Origin: Porphyromonadaceae bacterium
GTDB taxonomy: Bacteria > Bacteroidota > Bacteroidia > Bacteroidales > CAMTPD01
NCBI GenBank assembly: GCA_003447595.1
Contig: DLYT01000105.1
Location: 870 to 13,522 of the forward strand
Direction of reading: 5' to 3'
DNA length: 12,653 bases
Part shown: piece by piece, positions 1-6,674 of the stretch
How the letters are laid out: every line of letters starts with the position of its first letter
Numbering within the stretch: the first letter of the stretch is position 1
The notes under the pieces: model-generated
The model's database searches: none
Seen by the model: the letters and a program-made list of their open reading frames with translations, nothing else
Told to the model about the DNA's origin: nothing
Program-made: the position numbers and the translations under genes

Positions 1-115
1 ACAAGCTTGCCGCCTTCTTATCTGCAATATTTATAAAAGCGTTGATTATTTGATCGAGTACTCGAAATGAAAACAGTTTTTAAGACCAAGAAAGCCGCTA
101 GCCCACGGTATTTTG

Positions 116-123
116 TATATTTG
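116..123 (+). promoter_or_regulatory. Putative -7 promoter element of the DUF3256 gene
   Basis: The octamer TATATTTG fits the Bacteroidetes -7 consensus TAnnTTTG. Transcription would start near 130, about 40 bases before the preferred ATG at 172. No TTTG-like -33 element is visible 19-21 bases upstream, so the call rests on the -7 box and its position. Confidence 0.45.
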
Positions 124-171
124 CTTTAGTTAAAAACGAATTGCTGCTTCATGCACAACAATCGCACTTAT

Positions 172-807
172 ATGAAAAAGACATTAATACCGATCCTATT
201 GTTCTTTATCTCTGCCTTTGCAATCAATGCGCAGACCATTGCACCTTTGTTTGCCGACATGCCCGACAGCTTGTCGCCACAACTCGATGCCGCTTGGCGT
301 AAAGACCTAATTGAGCTTTATCAGAACGGGAAAGAGGCTTCGCTTAAAAATAAGATGAACGGGACTTCGTCGATCAAACAAATGACAGACGATTATATTT
401 TGGCCGAGGTGAGCGACCGCAGTACGATTCAATTGAAGTTGTTGCCACTGATCAACGACTCGAAGATCATTTGCATGGTAAGCACGATTTGTGCGCCGGT
501 ATGCGATAGTAAGGTGAGTTTCTTTTCTACAGATTGGAAGCCGATTGCAATGGAAGATGTGCTTTCGCCGGTTACAGCCGAATGGTTTATCAAGGAAGGG
601 GTCGACAAGAATAGTTTTGCGTTTCAAGACAACATGCGTTGGCTCGATATAGACCTGATTCGTTACGATTTGAGTGCCGATGCTCCAACGCTTACGGCTA
701 CGTATACAACACCGGAGTATTTAAGTAAGGAAGTGCGCGAAAAAATTAGGCCCTTCCTAAAGGAAGAGCCTAAGATATATACTTGGAAAAGTCATCAATT
801 CAAGTAG
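172..807 (+). CDS. DUF3256-family secreted protein
   Basis: The product is a small exported protein of unknown function that I recognise as the Bacteroidales DUF3256 type. From the ATG at 172 it is 211 residues. It opens with two lysines, a hydrophobic stretch and a likely signal-peptidase I site just before QTIAPLF, then a mature part beginning with the phrase FADMPDSL. Middle segments such as NGTSSIKQMTDDY, KLLPLINDSKIICMV and CAPVCDSKVSFFSTDW match my memory of the family. An in-frame ATG at 151 would add seven residues (MHNNRTY) before the signal peptide. I prefer 172 because MKKT gives a normal signal-peptide start. The cysteines of the CAPVC segment could form a disulfide in the periplasm. 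The 3' end overlaps the convergent kinase gene by 13 bp and also encodes that gene's terminator hairpin. I see no terminator of its own. Confidence 0.85.
   Translation: MKKTLIPILLFFISAFAINAQTIAPLFADMPDSLSPQLDAAWRKDLIELYQNGKEASLKNKMNGTSSIKQMTDDYILAEVSDRSTIQLKLLPLINDSKIICMVSTICAPVCDSKVSFFSTDWKPIAMEDVLSPVTAEWFIKEGVDKNSFAFQDNMRWLDIDLIRYDLSADAPTLTATYTTPEYLSKEVREKIRPFLKEEPKIYTWKSHQFK
740..773 (-). terminator. Intrinsic terminator of the NahK-like gene, inside the DUF3256 coding sequence
   Basis: On the minus strand, bases 773-762 pair with 757-746 in a 12-bp stem closed by a four-base loop (761-758). Six T residues (745-740) follow. The only irregular position, 752/767, is a G.U wobble on the minus strand but C.A on the plus strand, so the hairpin is built for minus-strand RNA. 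It starts 21 bases after the kinase stop codon. The same bases encode residues around IRPFLKEEPK near the C-terminus of the convergent protein. Confidence 0.85.
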
Positions 808-1886
808 TTCTCCATAAAAGCATCCATTTCTGCAGCGTGTTCTTCTAGGCTTTGCAATAGTTTGTATTGCGCAAGAGTACGTTGCAGATTGTGTTTTGGA
901 TGGTGTATCTTATAATAAGTATCGCCGTTTAGGTAGTCGGTAAGGAAACGAACAGTTTGCATGTATGTAAGCAAACGACCGCCATAAGGCAACATTTTGA
1001 TTTCTGTAGGAGTAAGGAAGCTTTTCGCTGTCTCCATGTATCCTTTTGTATATGCCTTGAAAATTTCCATGTTTACATTTACATTGTCAAGGTTTTCATC
1101 GTCTTCAAGACCTGTATTTGCTCCTGTACGGATAAAGTCACCGATATCAGACAATACGAAGCCCGGCATCACAGTGTCTAGATCTACTACACAAAGTACT
1201 TTTCCGTCTTCATCAAACAATACATTGTTTACTTTGGTATCACAGTGATTGGTACGTTTAGCCAATTCACCACTGCGGTACAAACGCTCTTGAATACACA
1301 TAGCTTCGGCACGTGCTTCGATCGCATCAACCAATTCTTGTACTTCATCCAAGCGACCTGCTGCATTCGCTTCTACCGCGTCGTGGAATTGTTTCAAACG
1401 GAACTCCATGTTGTGGAAGTCCGGAATCGTTTCGCCCAAAGTTCCTTCCGGTAGGTCGGCAAGCATCGATTGGAATTGTCCGAATGTCTTTCCTGTTTCG
1501 TAGCTCAACTCCGGAGTAATCTCTGCGAAATTCTTCGAGCGAGGAATCATCTTGTAAATTCTCCAATAGTTTTCGCCATCAAAGTAGTAAAGCTTACCTT
1601 CTTTGGTAGGAACCAATGTAAGCACTTTGCGGTCGATATCTGTTTCACCTTGTGCTTCTAGTTTTTTGCGGATGTGTGAAGTCACGGTATGGATATTGTT
1701 TTGCAACATCTCTACATCCTTAAAGATATTGTGATTGATACGTTGCAATACGTATTTTACTTCGCCGTCTTCGGTTGTTACTTTCAAGGTATCGTTGATG
1801 TGACCATCTCCGAATGGAGTTGCTTCTACCAATTTCTCCGGCGTATCAAATGCAGCCAGAATGCTAGTCAATTGCTCGTTTGTCAT
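795..1886 (-). CDS. nahK: NahK-like N-acetylhexosamine 1-kinase (APH-fold phosphotransferase)
   Basis: This is a cytoplasmic kinase of the aminoglycoside/choline phosphotransferase fold. It closely resembles, from memory, the Bifidobacterium N-acetylhexosamine 1-kinase NahK, which makes the 1-phosphates of GlcNAc and GalNAc for amino-sugar salvage. The length of 363 residues is close to that enzyme's (about 359). The glycine-rich nucleotide loop is PFGDGHIN (24-31), followed by YVLQRIN (45-51). The catalytic segment NHCDTKVNN (213-221) gives catalytic Asp216. The magnesium-binding segment VVDLDTVMPG (233-242) supplies Asp235 and Asp237. The C-terminal RFLTDYLNGDTYYK and PKHNLQRT segments also match NahK. 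NahK itself has an HNDTKLNN catalytic motif, so Cys215 replaces Asn. The start is ATG at 1886, without a Shine-Dalgarno motif. The gene is monocistronic, with its own -7 box at 1956-1963, a leader hairpin and a terminator. The fold is nearly certain, but the exact sugar is inferred. Confidence 0.82.
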   Translation of the reverse strand: MTNEQLTSILAAFDTPEKLVEATPFGDGHINDTLKVTTEDGEVKYVLQRINHNIFKDVEMLQNNIHTVTSHIRKKLEAQGETDIDRKVLTLVPTKEGKLYYFDGENYWRIYKMIPRSKNFAEITPELSYETGKTFGQFQSMLADLPEGTLGETIPDFHNMEFRLKQFHDAVEANAAGRLDEVQELVDAIEARAEAMCIQERLYRSGELAKRTNHCDTKVNNVLFDEDGKVLCVVDLDTVMPGFVLSDIGDFIRTGANTGLEDDENLDNVNVNMEIFKAYTKGYMETAKSFLTPTEIKMLPYGGRLLTYMQTVRFLTDYLNGDTYYKIHHPKHNLQRTLAQYKLLQSLEEHAAEMDAFMENYLN

Positions 1887-1919
1887 ACTATTTATTATTT
1901 TTCAAGGTATCTAATTACC

Positions 1920-1940
1920 GAGGTTTGTGTCTCAAACCTC
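1920..1940 (-). promoter_or_regulatory. Stem-loop in the nahK leader
   Basis: A perfect 8-bp inverted repeat, GAGGTTTG / CAAACCTC, is separated by five bases. It lies between the -7 box (1956-1963) and the start codon (1886), so it would form about ten bases from the 5' end of the mRNA. It could be a 5'-stabilising hairpin or a protein-binding site. One or two repeats of this size are expected by chance in a window this long. Confidence 0.4.
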
Positions 1941-1955
1941 AAGCGTGTAAATGTA

Positions 1956-1963
1956 CAAAAGTA
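1956..1963 (-). promoter_or_regulatory. Putative -7 promoter element of nahK
   Basis: On the minus strand this reads TACTTTTG, a full match to TAnnTTTG. It sits 70 bases upstream of the kinase start, in the gap left by the rpmE2 terminator. No good -33 TTTG is visible at the usual spacing. Confidence 0.5.
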
Positions 1964-2020
1964 TTTTTAATTAATCAATTTTGACTTTATAATTGAAACA
2001 TTGCTCTACAACAGGTACAA

Positions 2021-2052
2021 AAAAAGGGCATCTCTTTCGAGATACCCTTTTT
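2021..2052 (-). terminator. Intrinsic terminator of rpmE2
   Basis: A 14-bp stem pairs 2052-2039 with 2034-2021. On the minus strand it has a GAAA tetraloop closed by C-G and ends in five T residues. Position 2029/2044 is a G.U wobble on the minus strand and C.A on the plus strand, which assigns it to the minus-strand gene. It begins 21 bases past the rpmE2 stop codon. Confidence 0.9.
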
Positions 2053-2073
2053 ATTACAATACGGATGTATTGA

Positions 2074-2325
2074 TTATTTTTTTCTGTTACCGTAACGGCT
2101 CATGAACTTATCTACACGTCCTGCTGTATCGATCAACGTAGACTTACCTGTGTAGAATGGGTGAGAAGTGCTAGAAATATCAAGTTTGCACAATGGGTAA
2201 GTTACACCATCAACTTCGATAGTTTCTTTTGTGTTCACTGTTGATTTAGAAATAAAAATATCGCCGTTAGACATATCTTTGAATACTACTGGACGATAAC
2301 CTTCTGGATGAAGACCTTTTTTCAT
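2074..2325 (-). CDS. rpmE2: Type B 50S ribosomal protein L31 (bL31)
   Basis: The product is a small protein of the large ribosomal subunit. Its 83 residues are the normal type B length. Family signatures are the N-terminal KKGLHPEGYRPVVFKD, the central STSHPFYTGK and the C-terminal DTAGRVDKFMSRYG. Only one cysteine is present (in YPLCKLD), so the zinc-binding cysteines of type A L31 are absent. Type B forms are therefore insensitive to zinc limitation, as known from other bacteria. The basic C-terminus ends GNRKK. The start is ATG at 2325 with an AT-rich leader and no Shine-Dalgarno motif. The gene is monocistronic, with a -7 box at 2388-2395 and its own terminator, and is divergent from the aldolase gene. 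No type A copy is in this window, so I cannot say whether it is the only L31. Confidence 0.96.
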   Translation of the reverse strand: MKKGLHPEGYRPVVFKDMSNGDIFISKSTVNTKETIEVDGVTYPLCKLDISSTSHPFYTGKSTLIDTAGRVDKFMSRYGNRKK

Positions 2326-2387
2326 TGCTTTATATTATTTAATTGTACTGTTTATCTGCAAATTGGTGGTAACCGGCATTTGGATTG

Positions 2388-2395
2388 CAAAGTTA
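2388..2395 (-). promoter_or_regulatory. Putative -7 promoter element of rpmE2
   Basis: On the minus strand this reads TAACTTTG, a full match to TAnnTTTG. A T-rich tract (minus strand, around 2412-2418) lies 19-21 bases upstream and gives a partial -33 match (TTTT for TTTG). The leader would be about 55 bases long. The ten bases TATAACTTTG recur at the divergent aldolase promoter. Confidence 0.6.
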
Positions 2396-2500
2396 TAGAT
2401 TCGCACCGAATAAAAAAAGAAAAACATTCATTTTTTTGGCTGTAACACGATTACATATAAAAAAAGATGCTGAATAGCATGACTTTTACGCCAATATTTA

Positions 2501-2508
2501 TAACTTTG
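2501..2508 (+). promoter_or_regulatory. Putative -7 promoter element of fba
   Basis: TAACTTTG matches TAnnTTTG and lies 36 bases before the fba ATG, giving a leader of about 30 bases. A short inverted repeat, ATGCT-GAAT-AGCAT (2467-2480), covers the place where the -33 element should be. No clear TTTG is seen there. Confidence 0.6.
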
Positions 2509-2544
2509 TGGTGTATTTAAACATTAACATAAATAGATACTACA

Positions 2545-3537
2545 ATGGTAAGTTACAAAGAGTTAGGTCTAGTTAACACTAAAGAGTTGTTTGCTAAGGC
2601 TGCTGAAGGCGGATACGCTATTCCTGCTTTCAACTTCAACAACATGGAGCAAATGCAAGCTATTATCCAAGCTGCAGTTGAAACAAACTCTCCTGTTATT
2701 CTTCAGGTATCAAGCGGTGCTCGTAAATATGCAAACCAAACTTTGCTTCGTTACATGGCTCAAGGTGCGGTAGAATATGCTAAGGAACTTGGTAAGAACA
2801 TTCCAGTTGTTCTTCACCTTGACCACGGTGATTCTTTCGAACTTTGTAAAGATTGTATCGACATGGGCTTCTCTTCAGTTATGATCGACGGTTCACACCA
2901 CTCATACGAAGAAAACGTTGCTCTTACAAAGAAAGTTGTAGAGTACGCACACGCTCACGGTGTTACTGTAGAAGGTGAACTTGGTATCCTTGCAGGTGTA
3001 GAAGATGATGTAGTTGCTGAACACCACACTTATACTCGTCCAGAAGAAGTTGAAGACTTCGTTAAGAGAACAGGTGTAGACTCATTGGCTATCTCAATCG
3101 GTACTTCTCACGGTGCTAACAAGTTCAAACCAGAACAATGTACTCGCAACGCAGAAGGTGTTCTAGTTCCACCTCCATTGCGTTTCGACATCCTTGAAGA
3201 AATCGAAAAAAGAATCCCTGGATTCCCAATCGTTCTTCACGGTGCTTCTTCTGTACCACAAGAAAAAGTTGCAATCATCAACCAATACGGTGGTGCATTG
3301 AAAGACGCTATCGGTATTCCAGAAGAACAACTTCGCAAAGCTGCTGCTTCTGCAGTATGCAAAATCAACATCGACTCAGACGGTCGTTTGGCGATGACTG
3401 CTGCTATCCGCGAAGTATTCCACAACACTCCAGCTGAATTCGACCCACGTAAATACCTAGGTCCAGCTCGTGACTCGTTGAAAGCACTTTACAAGCACAA
3501 AATTACAGACGTTCTAGGTTCTGCTGACAAAGCATAA
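2545..3537 (+). CDS. fba: Class II fructose-bisphosphate aldolase
   Basis: This zinc-dependent cytoplasmic enzyme reversibly cleaves fructose 1,6-bisphosphate to glyceraldehyde 3-phosphate and dihydroxyacetone phosphate in glycolysis and gluconeogenesis. Its 330 residues are a full-length TIM barrel. Visible active-site elements are VVLHLDHGD (88-96) with proposed catalytic Asp93 and zinc ligand His94, VEGELG (142-147), GTSHG (186-190) with ligand His189, VLHGASS (230-236) with ligand His232, and the phosphate-binding INIDSDGR (274-281). Replacement of the catalytic His/Asp pair is not seen, so the enzyme should be active. The start is ATG at 2545. Codons are strongly biased towards GTT, GCT, CTT, GGT and AAC, as expected of a highly expressed gene. 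It stands alone between its own promoter and a strong hairpin, divergent from rpmE2. Confidence 0.97.
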   Translation: MVSYKELGLVNTKELFAKAAEGGYAIPAFNFNNMEQMQAIIQAAVETNSPVILQVSSGARKYANQTLLRYMAQGAVEYAKELGKNIPVVLHLDHGDSFELCKDCIDMGFSSVMIDGSHHSYEENVALTKKVVEYAHAHGVTVEGELGILAGVEDDVVAEHHTYTRPEEVEDFVKRTGVDSLAISIGTSHGANKFKPEQCTRNAEGVLVPPPLRFDILEEIEKRIPGFPIVLHGASSVPQEKVAIINQYGGALKDAIGIPEEQLRKAAASAVCKINIDSDGRLAMTAAIREVFHNTPAEFDPRKYLGPARDSLKALYKHKITDVLGSADKA

Positions 3538-3560
3538 TTTATCACGTTAGTGCAAAATAC

Positions 3561-3593
3561 AAAAAGGCTGTTTCTTTCGAAACAGCCTTTTTT
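3561..3593. terminator. Symmetric bidirectional terminator between fba and the membrane-protein gene
   Basis: A perfect 14-bp stem (3561-3574 with 3579-3592) surrounds a four-base loop, TTTC on plus and GAAA on minus. It has an A-tract on the left and six T residues (3588-3593) on the right, so it has a T-tract in either direction. It lies 23 bases after the fba stop and 13 bases after the stop of the convergent gene. It is the only terminator here without a wobble pair, as expected if it must work on both strands. Confidence 0.9.
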
Positions 3594-3605
3594 CATATCC
3601 ATATA

Positions 3606-4490
3606 TCAATAACAGTTGATAAATCTACAAATAGTTAAAACAAGGATAAAAAGCCCGATAAGCCACGATAATGTCCTACTACTAATGATCCTTCTATTGC
3701 TTCCTCGCCCACCTTTGGCAAACGCAGATGCTGCAAAAACAGGAAATACGATCGAAACAAAAAGATCGAGATGCCGTAATGCATGCATCTCTACATGTAT
3801 TATCTGTAACCATGACAATGCCAATATAAAGAAAACAGAGGCTATTGAAACTGTGATGATGGGCAACAGTAAAAACCATCCTCTCGTAATCGATATCGAG
3901 CCTAACGCAAGCGGAGTATGCAACGTAAATTGATGACGCAACTGAGAATGCATTGCTTTATGCAATACCTCTGCCTGATCCTTATAGCCACTGTAAAGTC
4001 TATCTGCAAAACAAAGGGTATCGGCCAAAGCCCAAAACAGAAGGCCTATGAGTTCCATAATCGTACCTACTGTCGCAAAACAAGCATTAACAGCCCCTAA
4101 ACACAATACCAGTACACCAATCGATATTACAATAGAAAGCAAACTGCCCCATATTCGTAGCTCACTTCGCTCACGGGAGCTTATCGCGCATGGCATTAAT
4201 GTATCTATGTAGATCCACACAGTTGATTGTAATGCGAATTGTATACAGGATAAACTCAATACATGGATACAGAAATGTATAAATTCATTCTTTGAAAGAA
4301 AACCCGGATAGACTGTTTTGTATATAATAAATATATATGCAACTATTGCCCCACTCCAAACAAGTCGAGATGCTATACGCTGCTTGGCTAGTGATCTTCC
4401 AAACAATAAACGGCTCGAAAATATATCTAGAATCAATGCAGACAAGAATAATAAGAACACACAACTTGTGAGATTAAATAGAGTACCCAT
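3606..4490 (-). CDS. Unrecognised polytopic membrane protein, about eight segments
   Basis: I do not recognise the family. The 294 residues are mostly hydrophobic, with candidate membrane segments near 9-26, 44-61, 70-97, 114-136, 139-160, 204-227, 241-258 and 273-291. The basic loops are 27-43 (GRSLAKQR), 98-113 (SSRERSELR), 161-203 (with HKAMHSQLRHQF) and 259-272 (KGGRGSNRR). They fall alternately on one side, so the positive-inside rule gives one consistent model with N- and C-termini outside the cytoplasm. The 161-203 loop is the largest soluble part and is rich in histidine (five between 177 and 191). No ATP-binding, kinase, transporter or protease motif is visible. The start is ATG at 4490, with a -7 box at 4533-4540 giving a leader of about 36 bases. 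The gene is transcribed alone, between the susD terminator and the terminator it shares with fba, so the context gives no functional hint. Seven-segment sensor modules and transporter fragments are possible alternatives. Confidence 0.75.
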   Translation of the reverse strand: MGTLFNLTSCVFLLFLSALILDIFSSRLLFGRSLAKQRIASRLVWSGAIVAYIFIIYKTVYPGFLSKNEFIHFCIHVLSLSCIQFALQSTVWIYIDTLMPCAISSRERSELRIWGSLLSIVISIGVLVLCLGAVNACFATVGTIMELIGLLFWALADTLCFADRLYSGYKDQAEVLHKAMHSQLRHQFTLHTPLALGSISITRGWFLLLPIITVSIASVFFILALSWLQIIHVEMHALRHLDLFVSIVFPVFAASAFAKGGRGSNRRIISSRTLSWLIGLFILVLTICRFINCY

Positions 4491-4532
4491 TAAAAATTAG
4501 ACTAGTTTTCGTTATAAGGTAGTGTCAATTAG

Positions 4533-4540
4533 CAAAAATA
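4533..4540 (-). promoter_or_regulatory. Putative -7 promoter element of the membrane-protein gene
   Basis: The minus strand reads TATTTTTG, matching TAnnTTTG, 43 bases upstream of the start codon. It lies downstream of the susD terminator, so the gene has its own promoter. No -33 TTTG is seen at 19-21 bases. Confidence 0.45.
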
Positions 4541-4660
4541 ATCCTTCTCGACATTCATTAGTAATAAAGCTTCAATAGGTGAATAAGTTTACACCTTTGC
4601 CAAATAAATTCGAATATAATCAAAAAAAATCACAATCGAGAAAGTTGAAACACAATAACG

Positions 4661-4693
4661 AAAAAGGGCGACTCAATTCATGAGCCGCCCTTT
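4661..4693 (-). terminator. Intrinsic terminator of the susC-susD operon
   Basis: A 13-bp stem pairs 4693-4681 with 4675-4663 around a five-base loop. The T-tract on the minus strand is 4665-4661. Position 4671/4685 is a G.U wobble on the minus strand and A.C on the plus strand. The hairpin begins 34 bases past the susD stop codon. Confidence 0.88.
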
Positions 4694-4727
4694 CCATATC
4701 AAATCTATGTCGGATAAAAGATTTCTA

Positions 4728-6656
4728 TTATTTAAGATTCCACCACAATGGAGTAGTTGTTTTATCTGCACCACCTAGAAGCTGTAAAGCTTGTTCGTAA
4801 CCTGGCTTGTTGTTAATCTGCAAATCTGCAGGGTAACGGTAGCGTTTAGGATAGAATTCTAGACGACATTCTTTTGATGTTGCTGTAGTCAATGGAACTT
4901 GAGTCATTGGATTATAATCTTGTTCTACCGCTTGGTTTTCCATGAATGGCAAACCTAGACGACGGTGATCAGACCACGCTTCAAGTGGTAAATATGGCAT
5001 TTGTGACAAATACTTTTGAGTAATGATTTTTGTCAACTGGTCATTATTTACAGTTCCATTTTTATAGATAGAGTTCTTTGGATATACATATTGAACAGTA
5101 CCTGGTTGGTTTGTGTAACCATCTACGTAGTTAATAGTATATGGAGTAGCCTCTACAGTGTGATCAAAGTTTACAGAAGTACCAACACGGTTGTATTCCG
5201 TTGATTTCAAATAATCATTTACAAGATTGTTGATCTTATTATCATCATTGTTGCTGTAGTTGAAGCTTGCACGAATACCATTTTCATAGTTTTCTTTAGC
5301 TGATCCTGTTACATTCCATCCGTATACCGCTGCTTCTGCCATTAGGAAGTAAGTTTCCCATGGACCGAAGAATACACGTTTGTTAGTACCCAAACGATAG
5401 ATCTTAGATATACAAGGGAAGTTGTAAGCATTGTTAGTATAGTTTGCAGACAAACCACCTTTTACATCCCAAACTCCGGCAACACATGTACTCCATGAAT
5501 ATTGAGTACGAATCTTAAGCAGAACCTTGCTATCATCTGCCGGATCCATTAATTCAGCTTCAGAAGCTAACTTCAAATTATCGAAGTAAATCTTACCATC
5601 GTTATATCCAGGAATGTTGAACATGTTTGCAACACGAGGATCAATTGTTTCAGGAATACCATCAAAGAAGTATCCTGCTGTAGGATCATTTGTAGTAAGT
5701 GGGAAGTGCTTGTCAAGACGTAGACCTAGATAAGTTTCCGGATCTTTTACATATTCTTGAAGCAATTCTGGCACATTAAACTTTTGACCACCTAAACCAA
5801 TTGCCAAGTTATTGATGGTTGTAGAAAGTGGTTGTGAGTTCCAAGGACGAGACATTACGCCTGAAAGTGCATCCCAACCATCTTTTTCTTGTACCCATGC
5901 AATGTCGCCTGCTTCTGTAATCAATGTAGAAGGACCGCCTTTAACAGCTGCTTCAAATTGAGCTTTTGCATAAGCCGGATCAATATTTGATAAACGCATA
6001 GCTAAACGAGCACGCAAAGAGTTACCATATTTAATCCATTTTTGAGTATTGCCAGCATAGAAAGCATCCAAGCTACTTACTGTTGACATATCGATTGTTG
6101 GATCAAGATTAGTAACAGCATCTGTTAGTTCAGCTAAGATATATTTATAAATAGCTTCTTCGCTGTCATAAGGAGGTGTTGTACCGTTGAAAGAGTCAAG
6201 AATTGGTAGAGGACCAAAACCATCTGTCAACTCTGATGCAACATATGCTCTCCAGATACGTGCCATCTGAATAATGTTCTTTGTATATTCTCCGGCAATA
6301 CCTTGTTCGATATGCGTTTTACCTTGAGTAATAGCTAGATTTGCTGAGTTTAGCCATTTTACACCATAACTAGAACCTAGATACAACTTCATGTAGTCGT
6401 TGTTATCTGAACCTAGTGTAAATCCACTTCCTCTTTCAAAGCGTGATGCTCTTTTCCATGTAAGAACGAAGATACGTTCTGCAATCTCTGGATTTTGTTG
6501 AGCTTCAATTATCGAGTTATTAAGGAAGTATTCTGCTTTTGCCTTCTCTGGCGTTACCGCACTCGGATCTTTGTTGATGTCTTCAAAGTCGCTACACGAA
6601 GCAAGAAGAACCACCGAAGATACAGTTCCGGCTATAATTTTATATATTGAATTCAT
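4728..6656 (-). CDS. susD: SusD/RagB-family surface lipoprotein (SusD-like_2 type)
   Basis: This is the outer-membrane lipoprotein lid that binds substrate over its SusC partner. The N-terminus has a lipoprotein signal with lipobox LLASC, so Cys21 is the lipidated residue. It is followed by SDFED, an acidic stretch like the Bacteroidetes lipoprotein export signal for surface display. The phrase DFEDINKDPSAVTP (23-36) and the segment ELTDGFGPLPI (142-152) are typical of the SusD-like_2 group. QKWIKYGNSLRARLAMRLS (205-223) is the conserved SusD core helix. Aromatic and asparagine-rich stretches near the C-terminus, including KYLSQMPYLPLEAWSDHRR, are also usual. At 642 residues it is on the long side for the family. 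It starts 18 bases after the susC stop and precedes the operon terminator. The symbol states family only. No enzyme nearby reveals whether the ligand is a glycan, a peptide or another compound. Confidence 0.95.
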   Translation of the reverse strand: MNSIYKIIAGTVSSVVLLASCSDFEDINKDPSAVTPEKAKAEYFLNNSIIEAQQNPEIAERIFVLTWKRASRFERGSGFTLGSDNNDYMKLYLGSSYGVKWLNSANLAITQGKTHIEQGIAGEYTKNIIQMARIWRAYVASELTDGFGPLPILDSFNGTTPPYDSEEAIYKYILAELTDAVTNLDPTIDMSTVSSLDAFYAGNTQKWIKYGNSLRARLAMRLSNIDPAYAKAQFEAAVKGGPSTLITEAGDIAWVQEKDGWDALSGVMSRPWNSQPLSTTINNLAIGLGGQKFNVPELLQEYVKDPETYLGLRLDKHFPLTTNDPTAGYFFDGIPETIDPRVANMFNIPGYNDGKIYFDNLKLASEAELMDPADDSKVLLKIRTQYSWSTCVAGVWDVKGGLSANYTNNAYNFPCISKIYRLGTNKRVFFGPWETYFLMAEAAVYGWNVTGSAKENYENGIRASFNYSNNDDNKINNLVNDYLKSTEYNRVGTSVNFDHTVEATPYTINYVDGYTNQPGTVQYVYPKNSIYKNGTVNNDQLTKIITQKYLSQMPYLPLEAWSDHRRLGLPFMENQAVEQDYNPMTQVPLTTATSKECRLEFYPKRYRYPADLQINNKPGYEQALQLLGGADKTTTPLWWNLK

Positions 6657-6674
6657 AGTGATGTTTACTTACAA

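Noticed and set aside
54..65. Perfect 12-bp palindrome TCGAGTACTCGA upstream of the DUF3256 gene
   Set aside because: About three 12-bp palindromes are expected by chance in a window this long. It does not overlap the predicted promoter and has no second copy.
151..171. Upstream ATG giving the DUF3256 protein seven extra residues
   Set aside because: It would place MHNNRTY before a normal MKKT signal-peptide start. The ATG at 172 is more plausible, although 151 cannot be excluded.
307..627. A 106-codon minus-strand frame inside the DUF3256 gene
   Set aside because: It is antisense to a recognisable secreted protein, has no family resemblance and no promoter box or terminator of its own.
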